Positions 14,952-23,746 of a stretch of 64,000 nucleotides of DNA are shown piece by piece. The DNA is taken from contig NZ_PNJW01000012.1 of assembly GCF_013822155.1 (NCBI RefSeq), forward strand, positions 1-64,000, given 5' to 3'. Each line of letters starts with the position of its first letter. Within the stretch, counting starts at the first letter, position 1. A program made the translations under genes and the position numbers. The notes beneath the pieces are model-generated. The model saw only the letters and a program-made list of their open reading frames with translations, searched no databases and had not been told where the DNA came from. Origin of the DNA: Flavobacterium sp. GTDB taxonomy: Bacteria; Bacteroidota; Bacteroidia; Flavobacteriales; Flavobacteriaceae.

Positions 14952-17645
14952 ATGAATAAAAGTTACTTTTTAGTAATCGCTTTTTTAAGTTTTTTTACAA
15001 GCATTGCTCAACAACCCGGAGATTTAGACGCTACTTTTGGATCAGACGGAATTGTTAGATCTAATTTATGGAATGCCGCTTTTAATGTAAAAAGTCATGT
15101 TGTTCTTGCTGACGGTAAGACAATTGTTGCCGGTGAAATAAATAATGGCACCTATCCAAAAGGTTTTATAATGCGGTTGTTGACCAACGGCGAACTGGAC
15201 ACTACTTTTGGCACGAATGGAAAAGCTGTTCACCCCTTTCTTGCCGGTTTTAACGTAGTAAAAGTTCAAACCGATGGTAAATTATTGGTTGGCAGTATGT
15301 ATAACAATGATTTTGCAGTGGCCCGCTATTTAGCTAACGGTAGTTTAGATACTGCATTTGCTTTTGACGGAAGTTATTATAACACCAATCCGGATGCCTT
15401 TCCTTTTTCTTCTCATCCTGTTGTTGATTTAGAAATTCAATCGGACAATAAAATAGTTGGCCTCACCACGACCAACGTAAATGATTTAAATTACTATCGG
15501 TTGTTCCGATTAAATTTAAACGGAATTTTAGATTCTTCTTTAAACGTTACTGATAATTTTGGTACAACGGATAATCCGGTTGCCTTAAGCATTCAATCAG
15601 ACAACAAACTAATTGTAAACGGATATTACTATAACGGTTCAAGTCCTTTTGTTTTTATTGCCCGTTATAACACTAATGGCACGGCAGACAGTTCGTTTAA
15701 TTCAAACGGAAGAAGAGCTTTTTCTATCAGCAATACAACAGCCGTGAGAGCAACCGATTTGCAATTGCAACCGAATGGAAAAATTCTGTTCAGCGGAAAA
15801 TACTACTCTAACGGAAATGCATTGTTCATGGTTCGATTTAACACGAATGGCTCTTATGACACTACGTTTAGTGGTGATGGTTTTCAATCTGCCACTGTTG
15901 ATGTAGGCTTTAGTCGTCCCGGAAAAATTGCTTTGCAATCAGATGGGAAAATTATCCAAATGGATACTTATCAAAACATCTCTACAGGTTATGAAGACAT
16001 GCTTTTTGTTCGTTATTTATCTAACGGAGAATTAGACACTACTTTTAACGGAAGTAGCTGGGGTGTTGTGCTTCCTTTTAATGGTTTGAATGATACAGCA
16101 GCGTGCATTTCAATCGTTGATGATAAATTAATTATTTCCGGAAACGCAGAAGCTACTGTCCTTGACAACAACATGGCTTTTGCTAAATTCAATTTGAACC
16201 CGCTTTCATTTGATACTACTTTTGGAAATAATGGAAGAAAGCAACTGAATATTCCTTTTCCAACGTATGAAGAAATTAAAAAATCGGTGGTGCAATCAAA
16301 CAATAAGGTTGTGGTTCTTACCCGAATTTTTGTCAACAACTTGTATTTTTCAGGTTTGCAACGATTTAACGAAGATGGCTCACTGGACAGTACTTTTGGT
16401 TCTAACGGAAAAATTGGTCTTGGTTTTTATTTTACAGATTTTGATGCTTTGGCAGTGGATAACGCAAATAATATAATTATAAGTGGTTATACTTCGTTGC
16501 AAAGCGGTCTTATTCTTCGCATTACCCCTGCCGGTGCTTTAGATGCAACTTTTGGCGATCAAGGGATTACCTATTTGCCGCAAGATAACTTTAATTTTAT
16601 TCCAAGAATTAATTCTATAAAAATTCAAACAGACAATAAAATTGTATTGGGCGGCGGGAACAATGTTAACGGCATTATTGATTATCTATTAATCCGCTTG
16701 AATGCAAATGGAACTTTAGACTCTACTTTTGGCGATAACGGAATAAGTGAAGTGGGCTTAACTAATACATATGAGATGATTACAGCTCTTGAAGTTTTAA
16801 ATAATGGAAAAATTGTAGCGGTTGGTTTTACACAAGAAAATTATGGTAATGATCTTCAAGCTGTTATTCTGAAATTCAATTCGGTTGGTTTGCTTGATCC
16901 TACTTTTAACGGAAATGGTAAATATTTTACTGAAAAGGCCGTTGATTTTTATATGAATGGTGATATTAAAGTTCAAACAGACGGAAAAATTCTGAGCACT
17001 TTTGAATCGATTAATGATAATTTTATTCTTTATCGTTTAAACAGCAATGGAACTGCAGATGTTAACTTTGGTTCGGGTGGCTATGTTAATACATTTGTAA
17101 CCGGATTTGATAAGTCGGCACAAATTCATTATAACCCAACCAATCAACATATTACTTTAATTGGCACGACGCTTACAGATGATATAGGGAAATTTGCTTT
17201 AACCCGTTATTTTGGAAACGGAGATACTGATTTCTCTTTTGGTGATTCCGGTAAGGTTATCACTGATATTGGTCATTTTACACAAGTTATTTCAGCTTCA
17301 CCAACCTCCGACGGAAAATTAGTGGTTAGTGGTCTTTTGTATGACGATGTTGCCAAAGATTATGATCAAGTGATGGCTAAATATTATTTAGAGGAATCGT
17401 TGAGCCTTAGTGACCAACAAGCTGTAAACGTTCAATTATATCCAAATCCGACAACAGAAAAATTGTTTATTCATCTGAAAGATGGCACCGCCGCCAACAA
17501 CTATAAGGTTACAGATTTGACCGGAAAAGTTTTGTTGAATGGGAAATTTGCTTCTGAACAATGTGTGCACGTTTCGAATTTAACGAATGGTGTTTATTTT
17601 ATCACCATTGATGAATTTCAACCTATTCGATTTATAAAACAATAA
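14952..17645 (+). CDS. Delta-60 repeat protein with type IX secretion sorting domain
   Basis: An 897-residue protein. A signal peptide (MNKSYFLVIAFLSFFTSIAQ) precedes more than ten copies of the delta-60 repeat, recognisable from the recurring pattern NG(E/T/S)LDTTFGxNG followed by LQSDGKI or similar, which probably builds a beta-propeller-like solenoid. The last ~75 residues (VQLYPNPTTEKLFI ... DLTGKVLL ... LTNGVYFITI) are a type A T9SS sorting domain, so it should be carried across the outer membrane by the Por/Gld machinery and anchored or released. Ligand unknown. A strong terminator follows, so it is monocistronic. Confidence 0.9.
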   Translation: MNKSYFLVIAFLSFFTSIAQQPGDLDATFGSDGIVRSNLWNAAFNVKSHVVLADGKTIVAGEINNGTYPKGFIMRLLTNGELDTTFGTNGKAVHPFLAGFNVVKVQTDGKLLVGSMYNNDFAVARYLANGSLDTAFAFDGSYYNTNPDAFPFSSHPVVDLEIQSDNKIVGLTTTNVNDLNYYRLFRLNLNGILDSSLNVTDNFGTTDNPVALSIQSDNKLIVNGYYYNGSSPFVFIARYNTNGTADSSFNSNGRRAFSISNTTAVRATDLQLQPNGKILFSGKYYSNGNALFMVRFNTNGSYDTTFSGDGFQSATVDVGFSRPGKIALQSDGKIIQMDTYQNISTGYEDMLFVRYLSNGELDTTFNGSSWGVVLPFNGLNDTAACISIVDDKLIISGNAEATVLDNNMAFAKFNLNPLSFDTTFGNNGRKQLNIPFPTYEEIKKSVVQSNNKVVVLTRIFVNNLYFSGLQRFNEDGSLDSTFGSNGKIGLGFYFTDFDALAVDNANNIIISGYTSLQSGLILRITPAGALDATFGDQGITYLPQDNFNFIPRINSIKIQTDNKIVLGGGNNVNGIIDYLLIRLNANGTLDSTFGDNGISEVGLTNTYEMITALEVLNNGKIVAVGFTQENYGNDLQAVILKFNSVGLLDPTFNGNGKYFTEKAVDFYMNGDIKVQTDGKILSTFESINDNFILYRLNSNGTADVNFGSGGYVNTFVTGFDKSAQIHYNPTNQHITLIGTTLTDDIGKFALTRYFGNGDTDFSFGDSGKVITDIGHFTQVISASPTSDGKLVVSGLLYDDVAKDYDQVMAKYYLEESLSLSDQQAVNVQLYPNPTTEKLFIHLKDGTAANNYKVTDLTGKVLLNGKFASEQCVHVSNLTNGVYFITIDEFQPIRFIKQ

Positions 17646-17663
17646 CAAACTTCTACTTATATA

Positions 17664-17698
17664 AAAACGGCTTGACAATACTCAAGCCGTTTTTTTTT
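17664..17698 (+). terminator. Rho-independent terminator
   Basis: AAAACGGCTTGA-CAATAC-TCAAGCCGTTTT followed by a T run, 19 bases after the stop of the delta-60 protein gene. Confidence 0.92.
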
Positions 17699-18047
17699 AG
17701 GTGAACTTTTGGTCGGGGTTTTAGAGAAATGGAAAGGTTTAAAATGAATCCCTATTCATTTCTTTTTTTTTCATTAATTTCTTTTTTAACACTATTTATT
17801 TTGGTTTAAAACCAATATATTTACTTCATAACAACTAAAAATTAGTTCATTCAAATTTTTTTAAGATTTGTTATAGAAAAAATTAAACGAAAATTCACAT
17901 AACAACTAATGATTCTATCGACTAGAAAGTTAACAAAAAACGTTTGTTGAATAGAATCTTTGGGAAGTAACTTTTTAATAAGGAAAATTTATGGGCGTGA
18001 ACTTCACTTTATGAATCAGATACATTAATTATTTAAACAAAAGAGAA
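17699..18047. other. Intergenic region without a gene
   Basis: About 350 AT-rich bases. AACCAATATATTTACTTC near 17813 resembles the start of the leader repeats at 9381 and 9904 and may mark a promoter for the TPR gene. No ORF or hairpin of note was seen. Confidence 0.5.
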
Positions 18048-19019
18048 ATGAAAAATCTTTTACTACTTCTTATTTTTATCTCTATCTCCTCAAACGTAAT
18101 TTCACAAACAAATGAAAAGTCAAGTTCAGCATCATTATTAAAAGAATTAGCTGAAAATGGTTGTAAATGTGTTGATTCAATAAACACTTATAACAAGCCA
18201 AAAATTGAAGTTACTGATGCAATTAATAAGTGTATCAGCAAACAAGTTGGAGCTTATCAAATGGGCTCAAAGCTAATGCAACTTGACGATTTAAAAGAAA
18301 ATGCAAAAGTTGTTGATGGGAAAAAAGAAATAAATATTTCAATTAATGTGAACGAAAACTCAGTTGAATATAAAAAATATTATTATGAGTTTGAAAGCTA
18401 TATGATGACAAATTGTGCTTCGTTAAAAGAAAAAATTGCAAGTAGTGATAAACATAATTCTAAATCATTTTCTGAAAACAAGAAGGCCATTGAATTTTAT
18501 TCAAAGGGATTAGATGAATCAAAAAAAGAGAATTATGAAAAAGCAGTTGACTATTTTGAAAAAGCAGTAAAAGAAGATCCAGAATTTGCCTTTGCTTGGG
18601 ATAATTTGGGAATAAACTATAGAAGATTAAACAATTTTGATAAGTCAATAGAATGTTATCAGAAATCATTAACAATAGATCCTTATGGTTTAATGCCTTT
18701 ACAAAACATTGCCATAGTTTACCAATATAAAAAAGAATATTCTAAAGCGATCGAAGCTTATGGTAGATTAGCCAAAATAGACGTAAATAATCCGGAGGTT
18801 TTTTATGGGATTGGAAATATATATGCAACAAATCTAAATGATTATGAAAATGGATTAGATAATATGTGTAAAGCCTATACTATTTATGTTCAACAAAAAT
18901 CACCATATCGAGTAGATGCAGAAAAAATAATTTCGCTTATTTATATTGAAATGAAAAAACAAGGAAAGGAAGAGGAATTTAATAAAATTTTAAAAGCTAA
19001 TAATATATCACAGGAATAG
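18048..19019 (+). CDS. Exported TPR-repeat protein
   Basis: A 323-residue protein with a signal peptide (MKNLLLLLIFISISSNVIS). The N-terminal half contains paired cysteines (NGCKCVDS, C140 region MTNCAS). The second half has about three tetratricopeptide repeats (about residues 150-275), e.g. YEKAVDYFEKAVKEDPEFAF and FDKSIECYQKSLTIDPYG. TPRs form a protein-binding superhelix. Likely periplasmic; partner unknown. There is no close neighbour on the same strand upstream. Confidence 0.75.
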   Translation: MKNLLLLLIFISISSNVISQTNEKSSSASLLKELAENGCKCVDSINTYNKPKIEVTDAINKCISKQVGAYQMGSKLMQLDDLKENAKVVDGKKEINISINVNENSVEYKKYYYEFESYMMTNCASLKEKIASSDKHNSKSFSENKKAIEFYSKGLDESKKENYEKAVDYFEKAVKEDPEFAFAWDNLGINYRRLNNFDKSIECYQKSLTIDPYGLMPLQNIAIVYQYKKEYSKAIEAYGRLAKIDVNNPEVFYGIGNIYATNLNDYENGLDNMCKAYTIYVQQKSPYRVDAEKIISLIYIEMKKQGKEEEFNKILKANNISQE

Positions 19020-19099
19020 AATGCTGATTTGTTAAAGCTTATGTTTGATTTATTGATTGGAAAAAAAACGAAACTTTGAATAACCTTAAAAAACATCTT

Positions 19100-19492
19100 A
19101 TGTTTACCGTAACACAAATAGAATTAGCTCACGCGAAAGTGAAATCAGGAGCTGATTTTCCGCATTATATTCAGGAAATAAAAACAATTGGGGTTAGTGC
19201 CTTTGAAACGTGGGTTTTGGATAGTCACACCGTTTATTTTGGTGAAAATGGTTTTCAGACCAAATCAGCCCCTAATTATGAAGCGTTGATAATAGCTCAG
19301 GAAAGTAATAAAGAACTGTTTAGGCATTATCTAAAAATCCATCAGCAAGGGGAATCAGACTATTTTACGTTTTGTAAGCATTGTGCTGAAACAGGGATTG
19401 AAAAATGGTTTGTTTCTTTAGATAAAATGACTTGTACTTATTTTGACAAGGTTAAAAATGAAGTCTTGGTGGAGCATGTTCCTTCTGTTTAA
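19100..19492 (+). CDS. DUF1398 family protein
   Basis: A 130-residue protein. Start chosen at ATG 19100 (MFTVTQIELAHAKVKSGADFP); the TTG at 19076 in the track adds only a weak extension. The body GADFPHYIQEIKTIGVSAFETWVLDSHTVYFG matches the DUF1398 (YbcV-like) family, whose members are often phage- or stress-associated and of unknown activity. CKHCAETGIEKW and MTCTYFD are typical of its C-terminal half. Confidence 0.72.
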   Translation: MFTVTQIELAHAKVKSGADFPHYIQEIKTIGVSAFETWVLDSHTVYFGENGFQTKSAPNYEALIIAQESNKELFRHYLKIHQQGESDYFTFCKHCAETGIEKWFVSLDKMTCTYFDKVKNEVLVEHVPSV

Positions 19493-19607
19493 AAAATATA
19501 AGCAATTTGAAAAAAAAGAAAAAAAACGGAAACAACTAATCAAAGTCATTCCCATTTTTCAAATACAAACCTAAAAAATTTATGTTTTTAGTGGTTGTAA
19601 AGACCGT

Positions 19608-20036
19608 TTAGTCTCTTTCGTACACTTCAATAAGACCATTAGCGTCTTTTAATTTTAATTCCGATAAAGTAAGATTTACGATGTCTTGCACTTTAGTTTC
19701 TCCTTCTAAAATAGTCGTTAAATCATTATGAGATCTAGAGTAAGTTCCTGTTCTGGTAATTAATTCACAAGGATTATTTGATGAATCATAATTACCTTGA
19801 TTCACATCGTTATCAATTTTAAGGTCAAGATAATCTTTGTCACAACCACTTTGATTTTGAGGAGCATCAATTAAATATTCTTGTCCGGCTAAAGTGGTCC
19901 CTACTTTAGTAATGTTCCATTTTCCGGCTAAAGGAGCAAGCGTTTCCCCATCGTTATCATCATCGCTACAAGAAGTTGCAAACAATCCTAAACTTAGGGC
20001 AAAGGCGAATAATAAACTACGATTTTTCATAATCAT
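19608..20036 (-). CDS. Lipocalin-like lipoprotein
   Basis: A 142-residue lipoprotein: the signal sequence ends in LFATSC with lipobox cysteine at about 23, followed by an acidic SDDDNDGE stretch typical of lipoproteins exported to the Bacteroidota surface. LAGKWNITKVG and TGTYSRSHNDLTTIL fit the small lipocalin-like beta-barrels (DUF5004/lipocalin_4 type) common in this phylum. Ligand unknown. Two starts are possible (MIM); I keep the longer one. Confidence 0.7.
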   Translation of the reverse strand: MIMKNRSLLFAFALSLGLFATSCSDDDNDGETLAPLAGKWNITKVGTTLAGQEYLIDAPQNQSGCDKDYLDLKIDNDVNQGNYDSSNNPCELITRTGTYSRSHNDLTTILEGETKVQDIVNLTLSELKLKDANGLIEVYERD

Positions 20037-20190
20037 TTCTTTAATTTGTTAGGTGTAAAAGTAATTGCATGACCTAAGAGGCATGTTATAGAATTATTTC
20101 TTTCCGTTACATAATTATATTTTCCAATTGTTGAGTGAAATATTAGGCCTTTTAATCTGATTTATCTGAGTCCAACAATCCCTTAAAACA

Positions 20191-20226
20191 AAAAACCTGA
20201 CAGTAAGCAACTGTCAGGTTTTTTTA
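20191..20226 (-). terminator. Terminator after the MFS gene
   Basis: AAAAACCTGACAGT-AAGCA-ACTGTCAGGTTTTTTT; on the minus strand it follows the stop of the gene ending at 20245. It can work in both directions. Confidence 0.88.
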
Positions 20227-20244
20227 ATTATAATGTATAGCTGA

Positions 20245-21681
20245 TTAATGTCCGCCGGAAACTTTTTTATCAAAATCAATTCCTTGGTTTCTTAAAATTC
20301 CGCTTACTCTCCAAGCATAAAAAACTAAATAGGCAAAACAAACGACTCCCACAATGTAACTGAAATGAATGTTTGTTGCATCCGAAACCGCTCCTTGTAA
20401 CCAACTTACGATTCCGCCTCCCATGATCATCATGATAAGGAAACTACTTCCTTGACTGGTATGTTTACCTAGACCACTAATAGCTAACGTAAAAATACAA
20501 GGCCAAAGTGTACTACAGAAAAGACCAACACTGGTGAAAGCATAAACACTGACCATACCATCTGTAGCCATTCCTGTTAATAAAGCAACGATACCCAGAA
20601 CAGAAAATATTAATAACATTCTGGCCGGATTACCTTTGCTGGCCATATCTGCAATGATTAATACTAAAATGATTAATCCGTATACATAGAAAGGTGTTAA
20701 ATCATGGTTCATGAATTTATTTACACCTAAGAAAACACCAAAAGCAAGGTAGGGAGCTATGAAACGCAATATTTTTTGCAAATTCATATCGTTAGTAAAC
20801 GCTTCTACTGCCCCAGTCCATCGACCAATCATCAAACTCGCCCAATACAAAGAAATGAAGGGAGCAATATCTTGTGTTTTGAATCCTAAATTGTTTTCCA
20901 TGTAGGCAGGAAGGTTACTTGCGGTAGATACCTCTACTCCTACGTAAACGAAGATTGCAATCATTCCCAAAATTAACTGCGGGTATTTTAAAGCCGAACT
21001 TCTTGCTGAAGTTTTATCACTTTCTGTTTCAACTACGGCTTGAGGTTTATCCGGTAGAGAAGAAAACTTTAATAATATGGCAACCAATAAAAAAGCGGCT
21101 CCCAAAACTAAATAGGGAACTTTTACACTCTCAATACTCATTTCAGAATTGCCGGAAGTAACTGAACCGAAAATGGCAAAACTTACGATTAAAGGTCCAA
21201 TAGTTGTTCCTAAGTTGTTGATACCTCCTGCTAAAGTTAATCGTTGTGAGCCGGTAGTAATTGGTCCGAGAGCAATTGCAAGCGGATTAGCGACCGTTTG
21301 TTGCAAAGAAAAACCAAGAGCTACAATAAACAAACCGGATAGCATTAAGGGAAAAGAACCCGTATTAGCAGCCGGATAAAATAATAATGTTCCTAAAGCA
21401 GAGATAACAAGTCCTAAAGCCAAGGAATTTTTATAGCCAATTCTATTAATCAAATCACCTTTGGTCAAATAAGAAATAATCATGTAAATGATAGAACCCA
21501 CCGTATAAGCGACATAAAAAGCCACAGAAACTAATTGGCTTTGCCCTTGGGTTAAATCAAAAGCTTTTTTGAAAACGGGAATTAAAATATCGTTGCTGGC
21601 GGCAACAAATCCCCAAAAGAAAAAAACGGTTACTAGAGGAATAAACTGCCCCCACTTGGTTTGTACTTGTTCTGCACTCAT
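20245..21681 (-). CDS. Sugar:H+ symporter, MFS FucP/GluP-like
   Basis: A 478-residue inner-membrane protein with about 12 transmembrane helices. FIPLVTVFFFWGFVAASNDILIP near the N-terminus is the characteristic FucP-type opening (FFxWGF..xxNDILIP), and FSLQQTVANPLAIALGP also fits fucose/glucose/galactose permeases. It would import a monosaccharide with protons. The LacI-like operator at 21851 and the glycosidases upstream suggest it imports sugar freed by GH43/GH3. Its start codon is about 170 bases from the operator. Confidence 0.85.
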   Translation of the reverse strand: MSAEQVQTKWGQFIPLVTVFFFWGFVAASNDILIPVFKKAFDLTQGQSQLVSVAFYVAYTVGSIIYMIISYLTKGDLINRIGYKNSLALGLVISALGTLLFYPAANTGSFPLMLSGLFIVALGFSLQQTVANPLAIALGPITTGSQRLTLAGGINNLGTTIGPLIVSFAIFGSVTSGNSEMSIESVKVPYLVLGAAFLLVAILLKFSSLPDKPQAVVETESDKTSARSSALKYPQLILGMIAIFVYVGVEVSTASNLPAYMENNLGFKTQDIAPFISLYWASLMIGRWTGAVEAFTNDMNLQKILRFIAPYLAFGVFLGVNKFMNHDLTPFYVYGLIILVLIIADMASKGNPARMLLIFSVLGIVALLTGMATDGMVSVYAFTSVGLFCSTLWPCIFTLAISGLGKHTSQGSSFLIMMIMGGGIVSWLQGAVSDATNIHFSYIVGVVCFAYLVFYAWRVSGILRNQGIDFDKKVSGGH

Positions 21682-21850
21682 TTGGTTTTGGTTAAGAGAT
21701 TAGTTTTGAACTTGTTTTGAAATTAAATTTTATTAAATCCTGAAAAAAAATGTGTCTATACTAAAAGACTGCTAATTTTTTGCTGAAATAATTCCTAAAT
21801 ATACATTTATGTCAAAATGTAAAGCCAATTATTTGTAAATAGTTTTCAAC

Positions 21851-21862
21851 GAAAACGTTTTC
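21851..21862. promoter_or_regulatory. LacI/CcpA-type operator palindrome
   Basis: GAAAACGTTTTC, a perfect 12-base palindrome with a central CG, the hallmark of LacI-family operators. It is in the 242-base gap between the MFS and GH43 genes, upstream of the MFS start. Confidence 0.5.
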
Positions 21863-21923
21863 AAAGCAACATTTTTTTGAAAAAAGAAAAAAATACAACG
21901 TTTGCGAAGAGCCTAAATTCGGT

Positions 21924-23678
21924 TTATTCGCTTTTTTTAATTTCTGATTTCGGGCCAATTCCGTTGTTATTAAACGCTTCTATTTGAAAATAATAAACAT
22001 CCGAACGGTCTAAACCATTAAAATAATACTCCGTTTTTCCATAGACCATGATGGAACCGTATAATTTATCTGGTGATTTGCCGAAATAAATGACATAGCC
22101 GTCTGCAGAAGGTTCCTGTTGCCATTTGAACCAAACATTTCTGCGTTCGCCTTCCACTTTGGGTCCGGAACGAAGCGGAACAAAGTTTTTAACCATCTGC
22201 GGTTTATCGCCGGAACCTTTTCCAAATACCCGAAATCCGCTTAAAGCAAACTTACCGGTTGGCATTTGGTAATTTTCGAGTTTTATAAATCGAGCTTTAA
22301 AGGGTGTTTGAAATTCGATATATTCATGCGGGACATCTTTTCTACTTTTGCTTTTGTCGGCAATGATTTTCCACTTTTTACCATCGTCAGAAGCGTATAA
22401 AATATAGTTGTGCCCCGTTGTGGTTTTGGGTTTTCCCATGATGTCAGCATCTTGGTCGGCAAAATTGATTTGGATGGCATTAACCGTGCTGCTTTCGCCT
22501 AAATCTGACAGGAAATATTCGCCTTTATTGCCCGTTTTTGCACTCCAATAGGTTTTTATGTCTTCGTTAACGGCAAAGTTTGGTTGGTAGCCACCCAAAG
22601 TAGAAGAAACCTGCACCGGTTTATTGTAATTCAACAGCATCCAGCCGGCAAAATTCTCGTTTAAATGATTCTTGTTTTGAGAAGGCAAATAGGTTGGATA
22701 ATCACCGTAAGCTGTATTGCTGTACATTATTCCGTCTTTATCAAATCCGGCAGGCCAAATACCTACTCTTCTTTCAAAATTGTTTTTAACGCAAATTCCG
22801 ATGGTGGAAACGTGCCAATATTGTTCTTTGTTATCTTGAAAAGTTGCTCCATGCCCTGCTCCTCTGGCAAAACCGCCGGGTTTATAGGAAAACGGATTAT
22901 GTGATTGGTATTCAAAAGGGCCTAGCGGACCATCACCCACATAAACCCCATCGGCATACCCGCTGAATTCTGTTCCGGGAGCACCGTATTGCAAGTAATA
23001 TTTGTTATTGTATTTGGTCATGAAAGCCCCTTCCGTAAAAGGTTGCAAAAATGTATTGTCGTTATTTTCACCAAATCGTTCCCAGCCGTGTTCATGGTCG
23101 TTTAAGGCTAAAACAGAAACTGGTTCTCCTTCCGGTTGAAACGTTTTTCGGTTTAGTTTTAATCCGTATAAAGGATATAAATTGCTTGAACCATAATACA
23201 GATAGAGGTCATCTTTTTCTTTATCCCAAAAGATTTGTGGGTCCCAAGCTCCTGCTTCTTGCTTGTGAACAAGTTCTTTCCAATCGTCTACTTCGGGATT
23301 TTTACTCATCCAAATGGGAAATTCTTTAGTATGGGTGGAACCAATTACTAAAAGTGTATCGTTTACAAAAGACAAAGAAGGAGCACATAATTCATCCCAA
23401 ACTTTGTGTTCGGGTCGAAGAAATTTTCGGGGAACAAATTTCCAATCGAGCATGTCTTCGCTGTGCCAATATCCCCATTGGTTAGTGGAAAATAAATAGT
23501 ATTTCCCTTTGAAGAACGTAATGACCGGATCGGCTGTAGCCCTATGTTTACCTTGTGTTACAAATGGTTCAATGGGACAATAGCCGTAATCGATATTGAT
23601 AGGATTACAATATGTTTTTTGTTGAGCATACGTTTGTATTCCCAATAAAAACAACAGCAATAAAGTGATTTTTTTCAT
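21924..23678 (-). CDS. Secreted glycoside hydrolase family 43 with discoidin and Fn3-like domains
   Basis: A 584-residue protein with signal peptide (ends TYAQQ). Five-blade propeller residues are visible: D50 in RATADPVITFFKGKYYLF (general base), D146 in GAWDPQIFWD (pKa modulator) and E216 in FTEGAFMTKYNNKYYL (general acid). Residues about 340-465 look like an F5/8 discoidin carbohydrate-binding domain (FAVNEDIKTYWSAKTGNKGEYF...FRVFG) and about 500-584 like Fn3. GH43 enzymes cleave arabinoside, xyloside or galactoside bonds; the substrate cannot be read here. A terminator separates it from the GH3 gene upstream, so it may have its own promoter. Confidence 0.85.
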   Translation of the reverse strand: MKKITLLLLFLLGIQTYAQQKTYCNPINIDYGYCPIEPFVTQGKHRATADPVITFFKGKYYLFSTNQWGYWHSEDMLDWKFVPRKFLRPEHKVWDELCAPSLSFVNDTLLVIGSTHTKEFPIWMSKNPEVDDWKELVHKQEAGAWDPQIFWDKEKDDLYLYYGSSNLYPLYGLKLNRKTFQPEGEPVSVLALNDHEHGWERFGENNDNTFLQPFTEGAFMTKYNNKYYLQYGAPGTEFSGYADGVYVGDGPLGPFEYQSHNPFSYKPGGFARGAGHGATFQDNKEQYWHVSTIGICVKNNFERRVGIWPAGFDKDGIMYSNTAYGDYPTYLPSQNKNHLNENFAGWMLLNYNKPVQVSSTLGGYQPNFAVNEDIKTYWSAKTGNKGEYFLSDLGESSTVNAIQINFADQDADIMGKPKTTTGHNYILYASDDGKKWKIIADKSKSRKDVPHEYIEFQTPFKARFIKLENYQMPTGKFALSGFRVFGKGSGDKPQMVKNFVPLRSGPKVEGERRNVWFKWQQEPSADGYVIYFGKSPDKLYGSIMVYGKTEYYFNGLDRSDVYYFQIEAFNNNGIGPKSEIKKSE

Positions 23679-23690
23679 ACTGCAAGTTAT

Positions 23691-23727
23691 TTAAAAAAAC
23701 CCTTCGAACGAATCCAAAGGGTTTCCT
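23691..23727 (-). terminator. Terminator after the GH3 gene
   Basis: On the minus strand AAACCCTT-TGGATTCGTTCG-AAGGGTTT is followed by a T run, between the GH3 stop (23747) and the GH43 start (23678). Confidence 0.7.
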
Positions 23728-23746
23728 CGAACAAAAACTCAAAAAA

